Part shown: piece by piece, positions 57,244-64,000 of the stretch
How the letters are laid out: every line of letters begins with the position of its first letter
How positions within the stretch are numbered: the stretch's first letter is position 1
From: an uncultured Anaeroplasmataceae bacterium
GTDB lineage: Bacteria; Bacillota_I; Bacilli_A; Acholeplasmatales; Anaeroplasmataceae
DNA: 64,000 bases
Direction: 5' to 3'
NCBI GenBank assembly: GCA_910584005.1
Contig: CAJTXR010000006.1
Coordinates: 1 to 64,000, forward strand
Made by a program: the position numbers and the translations under genes
The notes under the pieces: generated by a model
Databases searched by the model: none
Told to the model about the DNA's origin: nothing
What the model saw: the letters and a program-made list of their open reading frames with translations, nothing else

Positions 57244-58626
57244 ATGAAAAAAATAAAAAATTTCTTCAAAAATATTCCGAACCAGTTCAAAAAGATTCCT
57301 AGTAAAATCAAATTAAAGTGCAAAGGGGCCAAAGAAATTCTTACTCAGGGAAATGGTAAGGTTTCAGCATCAATGATTGTAATGGGATTAGGACAACTCC
57401 TATATAAGCAGTGGGCAAAAGGAATAATGTTCTTATTTATACAAATTTCCTTTATTGTGTATTTGATTCTTATGGGAGCTACTGATTTATTTGGATTCTT
57501 TACTTTGGGTACACAGGAAAGCAATGCTTGGTATGGTATAAAGGGAGATAATTCAGTTGTTATGCTGATTATGGGTATTTTATCCATTTTAATTATAATT
57601 TTATATATTGCAATTTATATTGCAAATATAAAAGATGTTTATCGAACTCAATGTGCAGTGGATACCCTAAAAAAGCCTGCTAGCTTTAAACAGGAAATGG
57701 GATCCTTACTTGATAAATCTTTTCATAAAACAGCACTGGCGTTGCCAGTTATAGGCGTTTGTGTGTTCAGCATTCTTCCTATTATCTTTATGATTCTTAT
57801 CGCATTTACAAATTATGGTGGAGATATTGTTCCACCAGCGTTGGTTGACTGGGTTGGATTTGAAAACTTTAAAAAAATTTTATCCTTAGGACAGTTTGCA
57901 CCAACATTCTTTAAAATTTTTGGTTGGAATATGCTTTGGGCTGTTCTTGCCACTGCATTAAATTATTTTGCTGGATTAGGTCTTGCTCTATTATTAAATA
58001 AAAAATGTGTGAAAGGTAAAGTAATTTGGAGAGCTTTTCCAATTCTTGCTTATGCAATACCTGGATTTATCACATTATTAGGATTTAAATTTATGTTTTC
58101 TTATGGAGGGCCAATCAATTACTATATAACCCAAGGAGGCAAAGATGCAGTTGGATTTCTTGGATTAGATGCCAAGTGGACAGCAAGATTTATTGGATTG
58201 GCAGTAAATGCTTGGATTAGCATTCCATCTACGATGTTGCTGGCAACAGGAATATTATCCAATATTAATACGGACTTATATGAAGCAGCAAGAGTTGATG
58301 GAGCAAGTTCATGGAAGCAATTTATTAAAATTACGTTACCTTATGTTTTGTTTGCTACTACGCCAGTATTAATTACACAATTTATTGGTAATTTTAATAA
58401 CTTTGGTATATTTTACTTTTTACGTGGTGGGTTATATGTTGATGGGTATTTCCTTGCTAGCGATACAGACTTATTGATTAACTGGCTTTATAATATGTCC
58501 ATTGATAATAATTACTATTCTATAGGTGCAGCAATCAGTTTAGTTATTTTCATAATCACCTCAGTGATTTCCTTAACAGTATATGTATTATCTCCATCCT
58601 ATAAACAGGAGGAAACGTTCCGATGA
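57244..58626 (+). CDS. malF: Maltodextrin ABC transporter permease MalF
   Basis: 460 aa with about eight membrane helices. A basic, amphipathic N-terminal ~35 residues and an N-terminal pair of helices precede the core. The EAA loop EAARVDGASSWKQFIKITLP (~352-371) contacts MalK. It is the Gram-positive MdxF type. Its stop overlaps the MalG start as ATGA. Confidence 0.93.
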   Translation: MKKIKNFFKNIPNQFKKIPSKIKLKCKGAKEILTQGNGKVSASMIVMGLGQLLYKQWAKGIMFLFIQISFIVYLILMGATDLFGFFTLGTQESNAWYGIKGDNSVVMLIMGILSILIIILYIAIYIANIKDVYRTQCAVDTLKKPASFKQEMGSLLDKSFHKTALALPVIGVCVFSILPIIFMILIAFTNYGGDIVPPALVDWVGFENFKKILSLGQFAPTFFKIFGWNMLWAVLATALNYFAGLGLALLLNKKCVKGKVIWRAFPILAYAIPGFITLLGFKFMFSYGGPINYYITQGGKDAVGFLGLDAKWTARFIGLAVNAWISIPSTMLLATGILSNINTDLYEAARVDGASSWKQFIKITLPYVLFATTPVLITQFIGNFNNFGIFYFLRGGLYVDGYFLASDTDLLINWLYNMSIDNNYYSIGAAISLVIFIITSVISLTVYVLSPSYKQEETFR

Positions 58627-59480
58627 ATCAAGTAAAAACAAAAGTTTTAAAAGCGAAAACTAAAAAGGTTTTAAATGTACTTATTACCTATTGTATTTTA
58701 ATTGTCGTTGCATTTATATTCTTGTTTCCATGCTTATGGTTAATTTTAGCTTCCTTTTCCAAATCAGGATCAATTTATTCGTTTGATGGCTTTTTCCCAA
58801 AAGAATATGGGTTGGATGCTTTCAAATCTTTGTTTACGGATACAGTAATGTACAATTATCCAAGATGGTTTTTTAATACATTATTTATCGCTGTAATGAG
58901 TTGTATATTGGGAACATTTTTAACCATTTTAACTGCCTACTGTATGTCTAGATTCCGTTTTAAATCAAGGAAAAAAATGATGAAAACAACCCTTGTTTTA
59001 GGAATGTTTCCTTCATTTATGGGGACAATTGCAGTATATCTTATGATGACACAATTTAATTTAATTAATCAGCATTGGGGATTAATTTTAATTTATTCTG
59101 CTCAAGCACCTATGGGATATATGGTTCAAAAAGGCTTTTTTGATACGATTCCATATTCAATTGATGAGGCAGCTCGAATTGATGGGGCTTCTAATTTTAC
59201 AGTATTTGTTAAATTTATTTTGCCGATGTCTAAGCCAATGCTTGTATATACAGCATTAACTGCATTTACATGGCCTTGGTCAGATTTTATCTTACCAAAA
59301 ATGTTACTTGTGGATAAAAATTTATATACAGTTGCTGTAGGATTAATGTCATTAGGAGAAACTGAATTTGCACGATTTGCAGCAGGCTCTATATTTATAG
59401 CAATCCCAATTATTTTACTTTATTTCTGTTTAGTAAAATATATGATTAATGGAATGGCTGCTGGAGCAGTTAAAGAATAA
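58623..59480 (+). CDS. malG: Maltodextrin ABC transporter permease MalG
   Basis: 285 aa with six membrane helices. The EAA loop DEAARIDGASNFTVFVKFILP (~180-200) is typical, with the LILASFSKSGSIYS start of the family. Together with MalF it forms the channel. ATGA overlap with malF; AGGAGG precedes the MalK gene 14 nt later. Confidence 0.94.
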   Translation: MNQVKTKVLKAKTKKVLNVLITYCILIVVAFIFLFPCLWLILASFSKSGSIYSFDGFFPKEYGLDAFKSLFTDTVMYNYPRWFFNTLFIAVMSCILGTFLTILTAYCMSRFRFKSRKKMMKTTLVLGMFPSFMGTIAVYLMMTQFNLINQHWGLILIYSAQAPMGYMVQKGFFDTIPYSIDEAARIDGASNFTVFVKFILPMSKPMLVYTALTAFTWPWSDFILPKMLLVDKNLYTVAVGLMSLGETEFARFAAGSIFIAIPIILLYFCLVKYMINGMAAGAVKE

Positions 59481-59494
59481 AGGAGGGAAATAAA

Positions 59495-61471
59495 ATGGCA
59501 AATTTAAGTTTAAAGCATATTTATAAAGTTTATCCAAATGGTGCAAAAGCAGTTAATGATTTTAATATGCAGATTGAGGATAAGGAGTTTATCGTATTTG
59601 TTGGACCATCAGGATGTGGGAAATCCACAACATTACGAATGATTGCAGGCTTAGAAGAAATTACAGCAGGTGAATTAAAAATTGGAGATATGGTAGTCAA
59701 TGGAATGGAACCTAAAGACCGAGATATTGCTATGGTATTCCAGAATTATGCACTATATCCGCATATGACAATTTTTGAAAATTTGGCATTTGGCCTTCGT
59801 ATGCGTAAGATTCCAGATATTAAAAAGGATAAGGCAGGAAATCCAATTTTGGATAAAAATGGAAAAGAAATTCCAATCCTGCGTCGTTACAACAAAGAGG
59901 AGTTAAATCAAAAGGTTCAAGAAGCAGCCGAAATATTGGAAATCTCTGATTATTTAAAGCGAAAACCAAAGGAAATGTCTGGAGGTCAAAGACAGAGAGT
60001 TGCTTTAGGTAGAGCTATTGTTCGTAAGCCAAAAGTTATGTTATTAGATGAACCTTTATCTAACTTAGATGCAAAACTACGTACACAAATGCGTAGTGAA
60101 ATTGTCAAATTGCATAAGAAGTTGCAAACAACATTTATATATGTAACTCATGATCAGGTAGAAGCAATGACTATGGGGACAAGAATTGTTGTGATGAAGG
60201 ATGGCTTTGTAAAACAAATTGACACACCTAAAAATTTATATAAATTTCCTGAGAATAAATTTGTTGCGGGATTTATAGGTACGCCACAAATGAATTTCTT
60301 TGAGGGAACATTAAAAAAACAAGGGGATAAGGTTCATATCCAATTTATGTATTCGGATGCTGAGATTACGGTTCCATATTCTATGTTAATGAAAACATTG
60401 CCAGAATATTTGGATGGAGAGAAAACCGTTTATATTGGCTTTCGAGCAGAAAATATATCATTAGAAGAGGAAGTGGCTAAGAGTAGTAAAACAAAAATTA
60501 AGGTTCGTATTTCTCACTCAGAAGAACTCGGAACTGAAACCTTAGTATATGGGGACATAAATATGCAAGGAGATGGATTTTCAGAGTCTTCTACAAGAGT
60601 AATTATTAAATCGGCAGGATTTAAAGAATATGAGCCAGATTCAATTTGTGAGGCAGCGCTAGATATTCAGGGAATTCATCTTTTTGATAAAGATACAGAA
60701 GAAAGCATTATGCCAAGAATTCCTAAAGTTAACACTTTAGATTGTGAAATCAAGAATAGAACATTGAATTTTCTAGGTCAAACTTTAGATTTGCCATCTG
60801 CTATTCAATGTGAAGCAGGAAAAGGGGAACTTATCCTTCCTGTAGATGCAATCCAATTTGGCGGAGAGCTGAAAGCTGAAGTTGTGGATTGTGAAAATAT
60901 TAATGGTAAAAATTTGATTTCATTAGAACTAAATGGAAATCGAATTTATATGCTGTCTGATCTTCCAAGAGAAAAGGGAGAAGTTGAAATTCGTTTGGAT
61001 TTCAAAAAAATAATCCTTAAAGTTGGCGAAACAGAAACGAGTCCAATGCCCGAGATTAATGGAGTAAATGGCACATTTGTTATGGAAAGAGTTCCTGAAG
61101 TAGTCATGAGTAAGGATAAACAAAAAAAGAAAAAGAAGATTCATTATTACTTACATATTGATGGAGTTCAGTTAGAAGCTCCTGCTAGTGTATATGAAAA
61201 AATGTTTGCTGTAACAACAGGAAGAAAAGTTTATAATTCTTTATTTAGATATGAATGGTCTGTATATGATTTTAATATCTCTGATCAAGGACTAGAAGCA
61301 AAAGTTTTAGGCGTATTAGATTACGGCAGAGAAAAATTTTTGAAATGTAGTTGCAAAACAGAAGTTATATATGTAAAAACAGATAAAGAATATAGCGGTA
61401 AAATTCATGTGACACCTGATGTAAGTAAAGTAAGTGTAATCGAAAGCGAAAGACAAATTCGCATTGTTTAA
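59495..61471 (+). CDS. malK: MalK/MsmX-type ABC ATPase with ~250-residue C-terminal extension
   Basis: 658 aa. The ABC domain (~1-265) shows Walker A GPSGCGKST (~37-45), signature MSGGQRQR, Walker B VMLLDEPLS and THDQ. A ~25-residue insertion (~107-132) sits in the helical domain. A MalK-type TOBE domain follows to the usual end HLFDKDTEESI (~400). The rest (~405-658) is extra: strand-rich, with a TOBE-like stretch (GELILPVDAIQFGG, ~445) and a Lys-run near ~548. Normal MalK/MsmX are ~370 aa. The ABC part should energise MalFG; the tail is of unknown role. Confidence 0.93.
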   Translation: MANLSLKHIYKVYPNGAKAVNDFNMQIEDKEFIVFVGPSGCGKSTTLRMIAGLEEITAGELKIGDMVVNGMEPKDRDIAMVFQNYALYPHMTIFENLAFGLRMRKIPDIKKDKAGNPILDKNGKEIPILRRYNKEELNQKVQEAAEILEISDYLKRKPKEMSGGQRQRVALGRAIVRKPKVMLLDEPLSNLDAKLRTQMRSEIVKLHKKLQTTFIYVTHDQVEAMTMGTRIVVMKDGFVKQIDTPKNLYKFPENKFVAGFIGTPQMNFFEGTLKKQGDKVHIQFMYSDAEITVPYSMLMKTLPEYLDGEKTVYIGFRAENISLEEEVAKSSKTKIKVRISHSEELGTETLVYGDINMQGDGFSESSTRVIIKSAGFKEYEPDSICEAALDIQGIHLFDKDTEESIMPRIPKVNTLDCEIKNRTLNFLGQTLDLPSAIQCEAGKGELILPVDAIQFGGELKAEVVDCENINGKNLISLELNGNRIYMLSDLPREKGEVEIRLDFKKIILKVGETETSPMPEINGVNGTFVMERVPEVVMSKDKQKKKKKIHYYLHIDGVQLEAPASVYEKMFAVTTGRKVYNSLFRYEWSVYDFNISDQGLEAKVLGVLDYGREKFLKCSCKTEVIYVKTDKEYSGKIHVTPDVSKVSVIESERQIRIV

Positions 61472-61512
61472 AATTTATAAAAAATTGAGTTGAAATATGG
61501 GAGGAATAAAAA

Positions 61513-63690
61513 ATGAAAATAACAAACAAAATTTTTAATAAAATTAAACTTTTACTTATTGCCACAATGATGGGAATTGTGACAATTGTAGTAACATTAT
61601 GCATGCCATCTGCCTCTGCAGTAAGCACGGTTGGAAAAATGGAAGCAAGTGATGTAACAAACTCAGCTAGCTTTTCAACTGATACGATTTACCAAATTGT
61701 AACCGATCGTTTCTTTGATGGCGATCCTAGTAATAATCCAACAGGAGCTATTTTTGATAAATCCAATAATAGAAAATATCATGGAGGCGACTGGGCTGGG
61801 ATTACTCAAAAAATTAATGATGGCTATTTGACAAACATGGGGATATCTGCAATATGGATTTCCTCTCCTGTTGAAAACATCACAACGATAGATCCTTCAA
61901 ATAATAGTGCAGCTTATCATGGGTATTGGGCTAAAGACTTTTATAGAACCAATTCTTATTTTGGATCTGTAGAAGATTTTAAAACAATGGTAAATACGGC
62001 TCATGATGCTGATATTAAGGTTGTAATTGATTTTGCACCTAATCATACATCAACTGCTGAATATGGTAGTATGGTATTCCCAGAGGATGGTAGATTATAT
62101 AAGAATGGCCAACTTGTTGGTGGTTTTAAAAATGATACAGCTGGCATTTTCAATCATGAAGAGTGGACTGATTTTTCCACTTGGGAAAATGGCATCTATC
62201 ATAGTATGTATGGACTAGCTGATTTAAATCAAATGAATGGTACAGTAGATACATATTTAAAAGATTCTATTAATCTATGGTTAGATTATGGTGTAGATGG
62301 AATCCGTGTTGATGCTGTTAAGCATATGCCAATGGGCTGGCAGTCTAATTGGTTAAGTAGCATTTATGCTCATAAGCCTGTCTTTGTATTTGGAGAATGG
62401 TTTAATGGTGGAACAGGCAGTGACTCTGAAATGGATTGCTTTGCTAATGAAAGTGGAATGAGTTTATTAGATTTCCGTTTTGCCAATGCAGTTAGAAATG
62501 CTCTTGGTTCAAAGTCAATGTCTATGCAAGAATTCTATGATGTTGTAGTTGCAACAGAAACTGAATACAAAGAAATAAATGATCAAGTGACATTTATTGA
62601 TAACCATGATATGTCTAGATTCATGACATTAGCAAATCGAAATTCTAGTAGCGTAGATATGGCATATGTTGTGCAAATGACCTCTAGTGGAATTCCAACA
62701 ATTTACTATGGTTCTGAACAATATGCTACAGGTGCATCTGATCCAGATAATAGAGGAGATATGCCATCCTTCAATACGAACTCTAAAGCATATAAAATCA
62801 TTTCAAAATTAGCTCCAATGCGGAAAACAAATCCAGCAGCTGCTTATGGTAGTACTGTAGAACGTTGGGTAAATAATGATGTGTTGGTATATGAACGTAC
62901 ATTTGGTAATAGTGTAGTTTATACAGCAGTAAATAGAAGTTCCTCAACTGGATACAATATTTCTGGTGCGTTAACTGCATTACCTAATGGAAGTTATAGT
63001 GATGTTTTACAAAACTTATGTGGTGGTGGAACTCTTACTGTTAAAAATGGAGCAATTGATAGCTACTATTTAGGAGCAGGACAATCTGCTGTATGGCAGT
63101 ATACTGCAACTGAAGATTCCGCTCCTGAAATCGGAAATATTGATCCATTAATGGGTATTTCTGGAAATACAGTTACAATTACTGGTTGCGGATTTGGTAC
63201 AACTGCAGGAACTGTAAGTTTCGGTACAAAGTCAGCTCAAGTTATATCCTGGTCTGATAGTTGTATTCAAGTTAAGGTTCCTACAATGACTGCAGGGTAT
63301 TATGCAATAAAAGTTACTACTAAAACAGGACAATCTGTTTCTAATTATGCAAAGTTTAAAGTATTAACTGCTGAACAAGTAGCCGTACGCTTTATAGCCA
63401 AAAATGCTACTACTGATTATGGACAAAATATATATATTGTAGGAAATTGCCTTGAATTAGGAAATTGGGACACAAATAAAGCTGTAGGACCATTCTTTAA
63501 TTCAACGGGTTCTATAGCAACATATCCAAACTGGTTCTTTGATGTTTCTGTTCCAGCAGGACAAAAAATTGAGTTTAAATTTATAAAGAAAGATGCAGCT
63601 GGTAATGTCGTTTGGGAAGGTGGTACAAATCATGTATATACCACTCCAACGGGGACAACAGGGCAAGTAGAATTTTACTTTTATAATTAG
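61513..63690 (+). CDS. Secreted GH13 cyclodextrin glucanotransferase-like amylase
   Basis: 725 aa: signal peptide cut near SASA-VS (~36), domains A/B (~50-430), C (~440-525), IPT/TIG (~528-610) and CBM20 (~618-725), the five-domain layout of CGTases and maltogenic amylases (GH13_2). Catalytic Asp in DGIRVDAVKHM (~266), Glu in FGEWF (~295), Asp in FIDNHDM (~364). A Tyr stands at the central position of SMYGLADLN, as in CGTases. In KHMPMGW a Met replaces the Phe of CGTase acceptor subsite +2. Products would be cyclodextrins or maltodextrins. Confidence 0.93.
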   Translation: MKITNKIFNKIKLLLIATMMGIVTIVVTLCMPSASAVSTVGKMEASDVTNSASFSTDTIYQIVTDRFFDGDPSNNPTGAIFDKSNNRKYHGGDWAGITQKINDGYLTNMGISAIWISSPVENITTIDPSNNSAAYHGYWAKDFYRTNSYFGSVEDFKTMVNTAHDADIKVVIDFAPNHTSTAEYGSMVFPEDGRLYKNGQLVGGFKNDTAGIFNHEEWTDFSTWENGIYHSMYGLADLNQMNGTVDTYLKDSINLWLDYGVDGIRVDAVKHMPMGWQSNWLSSIYAHKPVFVFGEWFNGGTGSDSEMDCFANESGMSLLDFRFANAVRNALGSKSMSMQEFYDVVVATETEYKEINDQVTFIDNHDMSRFMTLANRNSSSVDMAYVVQMTSSGIPTIYYGSEQYATGASDPDNRGDMPSFNTNSKAYKIISKLAPMRKTNPAAAYGSTVERWVNNDVLVYERTFGNSVVYTAVNRSSSTGYNISGALTALPNGSYSDVLQNLCGGGTLTVKNGAIDSYYLGAGQSAVWQYTATEDSAPEIGNIDPLMGISGNTVTITGCGFGTTAGTVSFGTKSAQVISWSDSCIQVKVPTMTAGYYAIKVTTKTGQSVSNYAKFKVLTAEQVAVRFIAKNATTDYGQNIYIVGNCLELGNWDTNKAVGPFFNSTGSIATYPNWFFDVSVPAGQKIEFKFIKKDAAGNVVWEGGTNHVYTTPTGTTGQVEFYFYN

Positions 63691-63721
63691 CATTTTTCCT
63701 TTTCCTTTATAATAAAGATAG

Positions 63722-63765
63722 GCTCTCCTCAAACTTTAATTTTGAGGAGAGCTTATTTATTGGTA
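63722..63765 (+). terminator. Terminator of the starch operon (first)
   Basis: GCTCTCCTCAAA (63722-63733) pairs perfectly with TTTGAGGAGAGC (63741-63752), then TTATTTATT. A strong stem, but the T run is mixed. Confidence 0.82.
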
Positions 63766-63787
63766 AAATTAAATAATAAAATAAAAT

Positions 63788-63818
63788 AAAAACTCTTATC
63801 ATTAAGAGTTTTTTTATT
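63788..63818 (+). terminator. Second terminator-like hairpin
   Basis: AAAAACTCTT (63788-63797), loop, AAGAGTTTTT (63804-63813), then TT and A/T. Placed 22 nt after the first stem, it makes a tandem terminator and could also work on the minus strand. No gene is seen in the remaining 63819-63957 stretch. Confidence 0.75.
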
Positions 63819-63957
63819 TTATGTAATATTTCAATTTGGGTTGTTAAAAAAAATTTTTTTTCGGTTTTAATTCATAGAGGAAAATGTATTTCCTTGTAGA
63901 AAATTGGGAGAGAAGAAAAAACTTTCATTCTTTCCTTCTAAGTTGAAGGTGTGAAAT

Positions 63958-64000
63958 ATGTATGAAATTGTTGATTTAATAAGGAAATATAAAAAATTTA
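63958..64000 (+). CDS. Start of a gene cut by the window edge
   Basis: ATG at 63958 after GAAGGTG (63945-63951) opens a frame of 14 codons to the window end, starting MYEIVDLIRKYKKF. Too short to identify. A second ATG at 63962 leads to a stop after four codons. Confidence 0.45.
   Translation, partial: MYEIVDLIRKYKKF

Noticed and set aside
1..64000. CRISPR array, prophage, insertion sequence or defence island
   Set aside because: No regularly spaced direct repeats other than the in-frame LRR units, and no transposase, integrase, Cas or restriction genes were seen.

Overview
The window is a strongly AT-rich bacterial chromosome segment with short intergenic gaps, many ATGA or short-overlap gene junctions, intrinsic terminators, sigma-A-type promoters (TTGnnn, 16-17 bp, TATAAT) and TGA used as a stop codon. 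It combines a cell-wall gene (murE), MEP isoprenoid genes (ispD, ispF), Bacillus-type conserved genes (cdaA, yutD, yuiD, yunB/yunC, ylmH, ytfI/ytfJ) and a Gram-positive starch locus. I infer a Bacillota, class Bacilli member of the gut-associated, small-genome kind (Erysipelotrichia or RF39-like). The standard stop code excludes Mycoplasma-type code 4. No rRNA, CRISPR array, phage or insertion sequence was seen.

Layout. 1-250: three tRNAs (initiator Met, cut by the window edge; Asp; Phe). 340-4541: a c-di-AMP synthase operon with a small membrane protein in place of cdaR, a PAS/degenerate GGDEF membrane protein, 5-formyl-THF cyclo-ligase, ispD and ispF. 4593-5669: two tandem small membrane paralogues and a low-molecular-weight phosphatase. 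5705-8492: an iron-uptake feoA-feoB operon with two overlapping Cys-rich small membrane proteins and a palindromic operator. 8526-19227: housekeeping and conserved-unknown genes (DUF1275, yunC-yunB, yutD, an Nfu-type carrier, yuiD, pgi, dut, a Wzz-like protein, an intracellular GH28 enzyme, rplS with leader, a CBS-pair protein, GNAT, DUF2188). 19425-23771: a BspA-type LRR lipoprotein, a MerR-like regulator and a putative zincin. 23957-34343: tRNA-His, a membrane protein with a histone-H1-like tail, galU, a MocR regulator lacking the PLP lysine, a WYL/HAD/PL11-like operon, a lipoprotein, alr and a diacylglycerol-kinase-family gene. 34448-38250: thrC-thrB-ACT regulator-hom. 38326-50552: ylmE-ylmH-MATE-mtnN, ytfI-ytfJ, rnhA convergent with murE, uvrB-sdaA-RNA methyltransferase and a lipoprotein. 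50594-63690: NUDIX and then a starch/cyclodextrin locus.

The starch locus reads as a pathway. A secreted CGTase-like GH13 enzyme (TIG and CBM20 domains) and a starch-binding lipoprotein act outside the cell. A membrane-anchored binding protein, MalF, MalG and an over-long MalK import the products. A cytoplasmic CBM34-GH13 cyclomaltodextrinase/neopullulanase opens them. A short LacI-family protein, apparently made from a leaderless mRNA, is the likely regulator through a 20-bp palindrome at the lipoprotein promoter.

Recurring regulatory design: several promoters or start codons are embedded in the terminator hairpin of the upstream gene (5150-5192, 15409-15452, 38637-38690, 42119-42165). Promoter-proximal genes often carry a GGTGAT/GGTGG-type ribosome site only about 10-15 nt after the predicted transcription start.
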